Assembly: GCA_937967665.1 (NCBI GenBank)
Contig: CALBSZ010000193.1
Coordinates: 1-15,670, forward strand
Reading direction: 5' to 3'
Length of the DNA stretch: 15,670 bases
Source: an uncultured Planctomycetaceae bacterium
Lineage (GTDB): Bacteria; Planctomycetota; Planctomycetia; Pirellulales; Pirellulaceae
Below, piece after piece: positions 1 to 6,984 of this stretch. Within the stretch, counting starts at the first letter, position 1; each line of letters begins with the position of its first letter. The notes below the pieces were generated by a model. The model saw nothing but the letters and a program-made list of their open reading frames with translations, was not told where the DNA came from and did not search any database. A program made the position numbers and the translations under genes.

Positions 1-14
1 GTCCCCGGAATCCA

Positions 15-76
15 AGGTTCTGTGGGGTCGCTTCGCTCCACCACAGCCACCCTTCTCCGGTTTTAAAACAGAACCT
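15..76. repeat. Nested inverted repeat after the operon end
   Basis: The arms AGGTTCTGT (15-23) and ACAGAACCT (68-76) are exact 9-base reverse complements. Between them lies a smaller imperfect hairpin with stem TGTGG/CCACA (21-25, 41-45) around a GCTTCGC-like loop, and a TTTTAAAA palindrome at 61-68. A transcript from either strand could fold into a cruciform-like structure. It may be a dispersed REP-type element or part of a terminator; one copy cannot decide. Confidence 0.45.
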
Positions 77-78
77 AG

Positions 79-97
79 CCTAGGGCAACGACCTAGG
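79..97. repeat. Paired CCTAGG palindromes, seven-base spacer
   Basis: CCTAGG occurs at 79-84 and again at 92-97, separated by GCAACGA, with a further partial copy CCTAG at 74-78. Each copy is its own reverse complement, so the pair is both a direct and an inverted repeat able to form a 6-base-pair stem. From memory, CCTAGG-GCAACG-type elements recur between genes in Pirellula-like planctomycetes; I could not search for this. Confidence 0.5.
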
Positions 98-104
98 AAA
101 AATT

Positions 105-2240
105 TCAACGCTCCTGGGGATCGACAAGGTTGATTTTTCGCTGGTCCCTGCCCACCGTTCGGACGTCGCCGAGTTCAGTGCGGATCGTATTTGCCTGCTT
201 CTCCAGGCGGGCGACGACGTCCGGGTAGCGATCCGCGACGTTCTGTTTTTCGCCGACGTCTTTGTCGAGATTGAATAACCTGTGTTCCTTCAGCGTCACA
301 AAGCCTTTCGTCGGATCGGGCTTCTTTGACCAGAACGGCTGATCCTTAGGAATGCGAGGCAGGTGCAGTTTCCAGTCGCCTTCGCGTATGGCCTGCAAGT
401 TCGTGCCGTTGTAGTAGTAGAGATAGCTGTGCGGCGATGTCGTCTGTTTGCCTTGAAGAATGGGAAGGATGTCTTTTCCATCGATCTTGCGATCGTCGGG
501 TTGCTCCACACCGGCGAGTTCGCAACACAGCGGCAGCAGGTCCATGCTCGTCAAGGTGACGTCGGAAACCTGTTTCGGCGGAATTTGTCCAGGCCAGCGA
601 AAAATTCCCGGGACGCGATGCCCGCCTTCCATAGTGCAGTATTTGCCTCCGTGCAAGCCGCCCGTGGAGCCCACTCGGGTCGGACCATTGTCAGAAGTAA
701 AGACCACGAGTGTGTTGTCATCGAGTCCGGCGGCGCGGATCGCGTTCATGATCCGCCCGGTACTGTGATCCAGTTCTTTGATGAAGTCGCCGTACTTGCC
801 GTTCTTGGACGTGCCGACGAAATCCCGGCTGGGCAACAGGGGGGAATGTACGATGTGATGCGAAACGTAGATGAAAAACGGAGCATTCCGGTGCCGCTCG
901 ATGAAGTTGACCACCTCATCGGTGTAACGCTGAGTCAGCTCTTCGCAGGCGACGTTCTTCTGTTCAACCTCTTTGCCGCGATACAGCGTGTTGTAGTTCG
1001 GCCCGCGGTGTTTCGCGTAATTGCTGGGGATGCCAAGGTGTTCGTCGAAACCGGCATCGATCGGATGGGAACCTTCGACCTCCATGCCCAGGTGCCACTT
1101 ACCGACCACTAACGAACGGTAGCCTGCGGGCTTGAGCAGTTCTGGAATCGTGAGTTCATCGGGCGCCAAACCGTACTCCTTGTATTTCGACCCTGGCGTT
1201 TCGGTTCGGGCGACGGGCATCCCGCAGCGCATCGGATAGCGGCCGGTCAGCAAAGCCGCTCGCGAAGGACTGCACACATTGGCCGGCACAAAGAAGTCCG
1301 TACTGCGAAATCCCTCCTCCGCCAGTAAATCGAGATGCGGAGTTTTGACAGCGGTGGGGTTGTAACAACGGATGTCCCCGTAGCCGAGATCATCGGCGAA
1401 GATGACCACGAAGTTCGGCTTTGATTCTGGCGAACGCTGCGGAACCGCTCTCGAGTCGTGAACTTCGCCCGAAGTCCGGCGCTCACGGGAGCTCTGGCGA
1501 ATTTTATGACCCGCGATCGACAGCGGTTCCGGCTTCTGGACGAAAGCCGCGGGCCGACTGTGCTCGGCAATATCCTTCGCGAAAGCGTTCAGGTATCCCA
1601 GCAATCGCTGTGTTACTTCCGGATTCGACTTGATGACATTTTTCTGCTCGCTGATGTCACTCTCCAGATCATAGAGCTGCGTGGGCTTTCCTCTGTTCGT
1701 ATGGAGCTTCCATTTCCCGGACCTCACCGCCTGCAACTGGTTTCCGCGATGATAAAAGAACGCTTCGTGCGGGGAAGCGGCCTTGCCGCTGAGTGTCGGG
1801 CCGATGTCCTTGCCATCGAGCACTCGATCCGCCGGAATGTCAGCACCAGCCAGCTTGGCAAATGTCGGCAGCAAGTCCATCGTCGTCATGATTTCGTCAT
1901 TGTCCTTGCCCGCGGGGATCTTGCCCGGCCAGCGGACGACGGTCGGTTCGCGCATGCCGCCTTCCAGGGTCGTCCCTTTGTTGCCACGTAGCGGACCGGG
2001 ACTGGCGTAAAGGCTGTTCTTCGGAGGACCGTTATCGGAGGTGAAAAGGACGAACGTTTTTTCGTCAAGACCGTTGGCCTTGAGCGCGTCGAGAATTTGC
2101 CCGACAGACCAATCGATTTCGGCGATGGCCTGGCGAAACAGCTTGTTACGGGTCCGGTAGTCGATATTGCCGTCTTCTTTCTTCAGAGTTTCGACGATGC
2201 TGTCAGCGACGTCTTCCATGAACGGCGGCGAGACGTGCAA
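105..2240 (-). CDS. C-terminal part of sulfatase A fused in frame to complete sulfatase B (frameshifted from its N-terminus)
   Basis: This frame holds two pieces. Residues 1-240 are the second half of an S1 sulfatase (module A): metal-binding D69-N70 in TSDNGP, lysine K88 in GNKGTTLEGG, then the usual C-terminal LYDLESD region. A hydrophilic linker (241-273, bases 1422-1520) follows with no stop. Residues 274-711 are a complete second S1 sulfatase (module B): D283-D284, formylglycine cysteine C323 in CSPSR, K381 and H383 in GKWHLG, D517-N518, K533. The nominal first codon at 2240 is TTG and is not a real start. The frame continues upstream as AIPHAPLHV and meets the N-terminal half of module A (2183-2965) after a one-base shift near 2257. 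ATG 2219 could restart translation, but the product would lack a signal peptide and half of module A. Module B has no signal peptide or nearby start of its own, so it depends on module A for export. Substrates are unknown. Confidence 0.85.
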   Translation of the reverse strand: MHVSPPFMEDVADSIVETLKKEDGNIDYRTRNKLFRQAIAEIDWSVGQILDALKANGLDEKTFVLFTSDNGPPKNSLYASPGPLRGNKGTTLEGGMREPTVVRWPGKIPAGKDNDEIMTTMDLLPTFAKLAGADIPADRVLDGKDIGPTLSGKAASPHEAFFYHRGNQLQAVRSGKWKLHTNRGKPTQLYDLESDISEQKNVIKSNPEVTQRLLGYLNAFAKDIAEHSRPAAFVQKPEPLSIAGHKIRQSSRERRTSGEVHDSRAVPQRSPESKPNFVVIFADDLGYGDIRCYNPTAVKTPHLDLLAEEGFRSTDFFVPANVCSPSRAALLTGRYPMRCGMPVARTETPGSKYKEYGLAPDELTIPELLKPAGYRSLVVGKWHLGMEVEGSHPIDAGFDEHLGIPSNYAKHRGPNYNTLYRGKEVEQKNVACEELTQRYTDEVVNFIERHRNAPFFIYVSHHIVHSPLLPSRDFVGTSKNGKYGDFIKELDHSTGRIMNAIRAAGLDDNTLVVFTSDNGPTRVGSTGGLHGGKYCTMEGGHRVPGIFRWPGQIPPKQVSDVTLTSMDLLPLCCELAGVEQPDDRKIDGKDILPILQGKQTTSPHSYLYYYNGTNLQAIREGDWKLHLPRIPKDQPFWSKKPDPTKGFVTLKEHRLFNLDKDVGEKQNVADRYPDVVARLEKQANTIRTELGDVRTVGRDQRKINLVDPQER

Positions 2241-2965
2241 TGGGGCGTGCGGAATGGCAAGGGCGGCTCTGCCGTGGTGCGGGCGAGGAAGGACGCGGCG
2301 CGCTCGGTGATTCGCCTCGTCAGCAAGTCCGCGTTGGGATCCATCTCGATAACTTGTTCATGTTCCACGAGGGGCAGCGGGGGGAACTTGAAGTGACTTT
2401 GCCTGGGATGAAACGGGTGAATGTCGTGGCTGTACGGAATGCCGAAGAATTCATCGAATCCCTGCCTGGTGGGCAGAAACTCAGGCTGATCTCCCAGGTG
2501 CCATTTGCCAAACATGCCAGTCTTGTAGCCCGCGGTCTTCAGGACTTCGGCGATGGTGATTTCATTCGGGTTCAATCCCTTCCGGTCCCCGGCGAGCAGC
2601 ACTGCGAAGTCGGAACCGGTTGCCATGTCAATTCGTTTGGGATAGCACCCGGTCATCAGAGCCGCCCGCGAGGGAGTGCAAACCGGGGCGGCCACGTAAA
2701 AGCTCGTCAGCCGGGAACCTTCCTCCGCCATCCGGTCGATACGAGGCGTGCTGACATGTTTACCGCCATAGCAACTCAAGTCGCCGTAGCCCTGGTCGTC
2801 CGTGAAGATGACCACAAAGTTGGGAGGCGGTTCTACTGCGATTGCCAAGCCGCACGCGGCAAGCAAGAGAAACAGTGGGCAGAAAGATGCAAGCAGGAAG
2901 ATTGTGGACGGCAATACTCCCGCCCCTGCACCTCTGCCGGATAGAATTCGCAACGGTGATGTCAT
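2183..2965 (-). CDS. N-terminal half of sulfatase A, cut off by a frameshift
   Basis: This 260-residue frame starts at ATG 2965, 8 bases after the preceding stop codon. A long N-region is followed by a hydrophobic stretch at about 20-43 ending LAIAVE, a Sec signal peptide. The first half of an S1 sulfatase follows: D56-D57 in TDDQGYGD, formylglycine site C96-R100 in CTPSR, and K154 and H156 in GKWHLGD. Similarity to sulfatases ends at residue 236. After that the frame reads unrelated basic residues and stops at 2183-2185, while the missing half (IPHAPLHV, SDNG, EGG) continues in another frame of the same strand. With the shift repaired, the gene would run 2965-105 and encode about 950 residues with two sulfatase modules. 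As it stands, this fragment lacks the active-site His and Asp-Asn and should be inactive. No Shine-Dalgarno is obvious; translation may be coupled to the gene before it. Confidence 0.8.
   Translation of the reverse strand: MTSPLRILSGRGAGAGVLPSTIFLLASFCPLFLLLAACGLAIAVEPPPNFVVIFTDDQGYGDLSCYGGKHVSTPRIDRMAEEGSRLTSFYVAAPVCTPSRAALMTGCYPKRIDMATGSDFAVLLAGDRKGLNPNEITIAEVLKTAGYKTGMFGKWHLGDQPEFLPTRQGFDEFFGIPYSHDIHPFHPRQSHFKFPPLPLVEHEQVIEMDPNADLLTRRITERAASFLARTTAEPPLPFRTPHCTSRRRSWKTSLTASSKL
2255..2260 (-). other. Frameshift point inside the double-sulfatase gene
   Basis: Upstream of this point the sulfatase reads in the frame of ATG 2965 as far as codon 236 (TTG, 2260-2258). Downstream, the conserved PHAPLHVSPPF reads in the frame that ends at 105. 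Joining them needs a shift of -1, equivalent to one base lost from the DNA here. The local minus-strand sequence is CCGCCCTTGCCATTCCG; a lost G in TTG(G)CC would restore a smooth Pro-Pro-Leu-Ala-Ile-Pro-His reading. No standard X-XXY-YYZ slippery heptamer is present in frame, so mutation or sequencing error is more likely than programmed frameshifting. Confidence 0.75.
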
Positions 2966-2973
2966 TGTGGCAA

Positions 2974-5112
2974 CTATTTTGTCTTCAAGAGTTCAGGGTA
3001 GTCGGCCAGCAACTTCGCATCAAACTGGAAGTCGTCGGCGGTGATATGGCCCCAACCGTCCATCGATTGATCGACAACTTTGAGGAACATCTTCTGGCCG
3101 GCGTAGGGAGAGAGATCCCACCTTACATCCTGCATGACCTGGTCGTTGACGCCTCGTGCGACTTGAACTTCTTTGCCGTCGATCGTGCAGAGTGCCACGT
3201 AGGTGGACGCACCCCCGCCGCCGCCGACACGAAACGTCATGGTACCAGCTGCGGGAACGAACAGCTGCGATACGATCACGCCGGTCTGGCTGTCGTTGCC
3301 CTTCTCCGCATCTGCCGAGGGTTCGAGCGTGGTCAGGTAGTACTTGCCCTGCTTGTTGTACTCGCCTTTATTGTGAAAGAAGCGTTCCCGGCTTCCAATC
3401 GGGTGACCGAATTTGCCTTGAACCACCTTCCAAGGTTCCAGTTCGCCCGACTCGAAATCGAACGACGCGCTGCGCTTGCTGGGTGCTGCCGGGGTCTTCT
3501 TCGCAGGCTTCCTTCTTCTTCTTACCGCGCCGGAAGTCCCATCCCTCGGACCAGCACTCCGTTTCGGCGTCGCGAAGCGCGCCAGCAGTGCGCTCAATTC
3601 CTTGACCACCTCGGGATGTTCGTGGTACACGTTACGTGTCTGGTTCACGTCTGCTTCCAGATCGTAAAGCTGCGCGGACGGGGCGTTCTTCTTAAGGCGG
3701 CCGTTTTCGATATCGCTGTTGATACTGCCGACGAATGCAGCGGCCGGCGGACCACCCCAAGCATGATGGTTTGGCTGGGAACCGGTAAAACCGCCGCTGC
3801 CTTGCGCGGGAATATACATCCACTTCCCTTGACGCACCGACAAGTGGCTGCCCTTGTGAGGTGCCAGGATGAGGTGGTCGCGAAGCGCGTCCCGTGGGTC
3901 GTCGAGCAGGGCGGGGAGGACATTGACGCTGTCGGCTTGCTCGTCCTTACCGAGTGGCTGATCGGTGAGGGCCGCGAAGGTAGCCAGCATGTCGATGTTG
4001 CAGATCAACTGATCTGACTCGGTGTCCGCTTCGATCTTCCTCGGCCAGCGGGCGATAAACGGAACGCGATGCCCTCCTTCCCAGACACCGAATTTGAAGC
4101 CGAGCAGGTCGCCGTTAATGCGATGCCCCGCTTTCACGGCATTGCGCCCTCCAAGATTCAGCATGCCGCCGTTGTCGCTGGTGAAGATGACCAGCGTGTC
4201 GTCGCTCAGCCCGTGCTCTTCCAGGCAGGCAAGCACCTGGCCGACCATCCAGTCCAGCTCCTCTATGAAATCGCCATAAAGCTCGGCGTCGCTCGTTCCC
4301 TGGAAACGTTTCCCGGGCGTGAACGGGTGGTGAATATGAGTCGTGGCCAGGTACAGGAAAAAAGGCTTCTCGTTGTTTGCCGTAATCCATTCGACGGACT
4401 TCTCCGCCAACACCGTGCCCACCGTATAGTCGTTGTATATCCTGTGAGCTTCCACTGCTCCCTTGAAGGCGTTTGGCGATCGCTGAGACGCCTCAGGCGG
4501 GATGGGCGTGATCGGCGTTGTGCCCTTGGCGTTGCGGCCGACGTAGACCAACGGATCGTCAGGGTCCCCGCCGACAACACGATCGTTCTCCACATAGACA
4601 TACGGAGGCGCGCTGTTCACCACGGGCAAGCCGAAGTAATAGTCAAATCCTAGATCTTGTGGACCGGGACGCAACGGTTCCTTCCAGTCGTTTCTTCCCT
4701 CTTTGAATCCCAGATGCCACTTGCCCAAGGCCGCGGTCGCATAGCCTTTGTTCTTGAACAGGTCGGCGATTGTGAGCTTGTCGGGGTCAATGATGAGCCC
4801 GGACGTGATCGGCGCGGGGCCCCACACTCCCTTGTCGCCATTAGCTCTGAGCGGATACTCGCCTGTTAACAATGCGTACCGCGACGGCGTGCACACGGCC
4901 GAAGCAGTATGGGCATCGGTGAATCGCCGTCCCTCTTTGGCCAGCCGATCGATGTTCGGGGTCTTCACCTTCGTCGCCCCATAGCAGCCCACGTCGCCGT
5001 AGCCGAGATCATCGGCAAAGATCAACACGACGTTCGGCGGCCGCTCCGCGGAATAGAGTGCGGAGCTCGACAGCAGGACGAGGCTCAAGAGAGCAAATGA
5101 TTTCAGTTTCAT
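2974..5112 (-). CDS. Exported sulfatase with basic linker and C-terminal carbohydrate-binding-like domain
   Basis: The 712-residue protein begins at ATG 5112 with a GAGGTGG Shine-Dalgarno at 5117-5123 and a Sec signal peptide (residues 1-22, ending LYSAE). Residues 26-515 are an S1 sulfatase (PF00884 type): D34-D35, formylglycine cysteine C74 with R78 (CTPSR), K131 and H133 in GKWHLG, a THIHHP histidine motif at 258-263, D313-N314, and K340. A Pro/Ala/Arg/Lys-rich linker (516-549) contains RRRRKPAKK. Residues 550-712 form a beta-rich domain starting FDFESGELEPW and including GKYYLTTLE and DGWGHITADDF. It resembles, from memory, the C-terminal module of planctomycete GH32 levanase-type enzymes and may bind carbohydrate. 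The gene follows the previous stop by 30 bases and precedes the double sulfatase by 8, fitting one operon. The sulfate ester substrate cannot be told from the sequence. Confidence 0.92.
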   Translation of the reverse strand: MKLKSFALLSLVLLSSSALYSAERPPNVVLIFADDLGYGDVGCYGATKVKTPNIDRLAKEGRRFTDAHTASAVCTPSRYALLTGEYPLRANGDKGVWGPAPITSGLIIDPDKLTIADLFKNKGYATAALGKWHLGFKEGRNDWKEPLRPGPQDLGFDYYFGLPVVNSAPPYVYVENDRVVGGDPDDPLVYVGRNAKGTTPITPIPPEASQRSPNAFKGAVEAHRIYNDYTVGTVLAEKSVEWITANNEKPFFLYLATTHIHHPFTPGKRFQGTSDAELYGDFIEELDWMVGQVLACLEEHGLSDDTLVIFTSDNGGMLNLGGRNAVKAGHRINGDLLGFKFGVWEGGHRVPFIARWPRKIEADTESDQLICNIDMLATFAALTDQPLGKDEQADSVNVLPALLDDPRDALRDHLILAPHKGSHLSVRQGKWMYIPAQGSGGFTGSQPNHHAWGGPPAAAFVGSINSDIENGRLKKNAPSAQLYDLEADVNQTRNVYHEHPEVVKELSALLARFATPKRSAGPRDGTSGAVRRRRKPAKKTPAAPSKRSASFDFESGELEPWKVVQGKFGHPIGSRERFFHNKGEYNKQGKYYLTTLEPSADAEKGNDSQTGVIVSQLFVPAAGTMTFRVGGGGGASTYVALCTIDGKEVQVARGVNDQVMQDVRWDLSPYAGQKMFLKVVDQSMDGWGHITADDFQFDAKLLADYPELLKTK

Positions 5113-5116
5113 GGTT

Positions 5117-5123
5117 CCACCTC
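5117..5123 (-). promoter_or_regulatory. Shine-Dalgarno of the CBM-bearing sulfatase
   Basis: GAGGTGG on the minus strand ends 4 bases before ATG 5112 (7 bases counted from its GAGG core). It is among the better ribosome sites in the window and fixes this start. Confidence 0.5.
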
Positions 5124-5142
5124 AAAAGCAGATTGTCGAAAT

Positions 5143-6921
5143 TCAGTTGTCGGTTTCGTCATTGTCCAGAGCTTCCACTTCTGTGAAGTACGCTCCCCCG
5201 GCCTTGCCGCTGTCGTCGTAGAGATAGGTGACAAGTTCTGTCGGACCGGCGGGAAGAACGATCTCAAAATCCACGGCGTTGCTGCCCGCTCCCACTGGCT
5301 GTTTCAGGGTTTGACCGGCAATTTCAATTTTCGCGTGTTCGGCCACCACGCGTTCATCCGCCTCTTTCGGAAACTGCCGCAGCGTAATGCGGTACCGGCC
5401 GGCCTTCTGAACTTGCAGCATCCACGGTCCGGTCACTTTAGGCCGTCGTCGGATGGAACCGAAATTCCAGGGCGGATTGCCGCTAGGCATATACCAATCC
5501 TGCGAGCAGAGGACCGCCGGATTCTCCGCGGGATTGCCGACGTCGATTCGAACGGGCGCAAAACGGGGCGAGACCTTTTTCCAGAACTGGTCATAGTGGG
5601 CACGCAAATTGACGACGACGTCGGGATGTGTTTCGGTAAGGTTCGTGCGCTGAGCAGGATCGGCCTGGATGTCATACAGGCGTTCTCCGTCGGAATTCAC
5701 CAGGCGCCAGCGCTCGGTCATGACGACGCTGTACTCGTAAGGCATCGGCGGGAACGCCTTGGCGTACGCGCCTCCGTGATATTGCTCGACCAGGTGGTCG
5801 CGCTTCCAAGCATGTTCTGCGCCGGACAGCAACGGCTTCAACGAAAAGCCGTCCGGCTGATACTCCGCGGGAACCGCTATGCCGCAGAGATCGGCGAGCG
5901 TCGGCAGCACGTCGATATGAGCGGCTAAGGTGTCAATATCCCTGCCGCCGCTTAACCCGCCCTGGGGCCAGTGGATGAACAGCGGCACGCGGTGTCCGCC
6001 GTCATAGACCGACGACTTCTTCCCGCGCATCCCCGCGTTGAAGCCCACAACCGGCTCAGAATCCAGACCTTGGAACTTCGCGCCGGCGGCCGTTCCGTTG
6101 TCGGTCATGAAGATCAAGATCGTGTTCTCGGCGAGCCCGAGTTTCTTCAAACGATTCCGCAGCAGCCCCATGTTGTGGTCGATGTTGGCGATCATTCCGT
6201 AGAAACTGGCGTTGGTCACGTTCTCGTTGCCAATGTAAGGCTTCGCCCACTTCTCGGGCACACGGTAGGGACCGTGCGGTGCATTGGTTGCGAGGTAAAG
6301 CAAGAATGGCTTGCCCTTGTTCTCTTCAATGAACCGCATCCCTTCACGGAACCAGACGTCGGTGCAATAGCCCTCGAACTTCTCGAACCTCCCGTTCCGC
6401 TCGTAGGTGTCATTGAAGTAATCGTTCCCCCAATAGTCCGACGCCTGCCCGATCCCGCCGCAACGATGCCAGACAACATCCTGAAAGCCCCGGTCCTGCG
6501 GCCGGTGCGGAGCGTTGTCGCCGAGGTGCCACTTGCCAACCATGCCGGTGGCATAGCCCGCATCCGCAAAGAGATTCCCGATCGTCCTTTCGTCCCGGTG
6601 CATCATCGTACGCCCCGAACTGGTGCGGTAAGCGCCCGTGAATCCTGGATAGTTCCCCGTCATCAGCGCCGCACGTGTCGGAGTGCAGAACGGGCTGACG
6701 TGAAAATCGGTGAAGCGAATCGATTCGCGATACAGCGCATCGAGATGCGGCGTCTTCAGAATCGGATTTCCATGGCAGCCGAGGTCGCCATAGCCCTGAT
6801 CGTCCGTCATGACGAGGATGACGTTGGGCTTGAGTTCAGCGGCCAATACCTCTTGGTGACTGCCCGTCCACGCAACCGCCGCTATGAGAAGAACAAGACG
6901 CCGTTGGAGTTGATCAATCAT
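5143..6921 (-). CDS. Exported sulfatase with CTPTR active site and C-terminal beta-sandwich extension
   Basis: I start this 592-residue protein at ATG 6921, which has GAGGA at 6932-6936 (10-base spacing) and puts a signal peptide (hydrophobic 9-19, ending VLAAE) at the N-terminus. A GTG at 6960 would add 13 hydrophilic residues. Residues 32-450 are an S1 sulfatase: D40-D41 in TDDQGYGD, C79 and R83 in CTPTR, K130 and H132 in GKWHLGD, H216 in NAPHGP, D274-N275 in TDNG, and K301/K302 before DGGHRVP. The usual serine of CxPSR is threonine; the C-x-P-x-R core read by the formylglycine-generating enzyme is intact. Residues about 450-585 form an extra beta-rich domain with several aromatic residues (DWYMPSG, GRYRITLRQFP, GGAYFTEVE), possibly for substrate binding. 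The family is typical of planctomycete sulfated-glycan degradation; the substrate is unknown. The gap to the preceding gene is 63 bases. Confidence 0.92.
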   Translation of the reverse strand: MIDQLQRRLVLLIAAVAWTGSHQEVLAAELKPNVILVMTDDQGYGDLGCHGNPILKTPHLDALYRESIRFTDFHVSPFCTPTRAALMTGNYPGFTGAYRTSSGRTMMHRDERTIGNLFADAGYATGMVGKWHLGDNAPHRPQDRGFQDVVWHRCGGIGQASDYWGNDYFNDTYERNGRFEKFEGYCTDVWFREGMRFIEENKGKPFLLYLATNAPHGPYRVPEKWAKPYIGNENVTNASFYGMIANIDHNMGLLRNRLKKLGLAENTILIFMTDNGTAAGAKFQGLDSEPVVGFNAGMRGKKSSVYDGGHRVPLFIHWPQGGLSGGRDIDTLAAHIDVLPTLADLCGIAVPAEYQPDGFSLKPLLSGAEHAWKRDHLVEQYHGGAYAKAFPPMPYEYSVVMTERWRLVNSDGERLYDIQADPAQRTNLTETHPDVVVNLRAHYDQFWKKVSPRFAPVRIDVGNPAENPAVLCSQDWYMPSGNPPWNFGSIRRRPKVTGPWMLQVQKAGRYRITLRQFPKEADERVVAEHAKIEIAGQTLKQPVGAGSNAVDFEIVLPAGPTELVTYLYDDSGKAGGAYFTEVEALDNDETDN

Positions 6922-6984
6922 CTGGTTGTTGTCCTCGCCACTATTTCCAGCCCGCTGCACACAAATGTGATGGGGGCATGTACC

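Larger units (their letters stand above)
1..104. other. Non-coding segment downstream of the sulfatase operon
   Basis: This segment follows the TGA of the last gene (105-107) and holds no credible gene. It is rich in short palindromes: a 9-base inverted repeat (15-23 with 68-76), an inner TGTGG/CCACA stem (21-25 with 41-45), a central TTTTAAAA palindrome (61-68) and two CCTAGG palindromes (79-84, 92-97). I see no classic GC stem followed by a T-run on the minus strand, so intrinsic termination is possible but not shown. Confidence 0.6.

Noticed and set aside
363..1112. Plus-strand open frame of 249 codons
   Set aside because: It is antisense to sulfatase module B with its intact CSPSR and SDNGP motifs.
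2240..2275. Programmed -1 ribosomal frameshifting to make the double sulfatase
   Set aside because: No in-frame X-XXY-YYZ heptamer is present and no evident strong downstream stem was found; a single-base deletion or sequencing error explains it more simply. Kept only as an untested alternative.
2842..4017. Long plus-strand open frame of 391 codons
   Set aside because: It lies opposite the well-conserved 712-residue sulfatase, and its translation has no recognisable domain or plausible start context; it is an antisense shadow of a high-GC gene.
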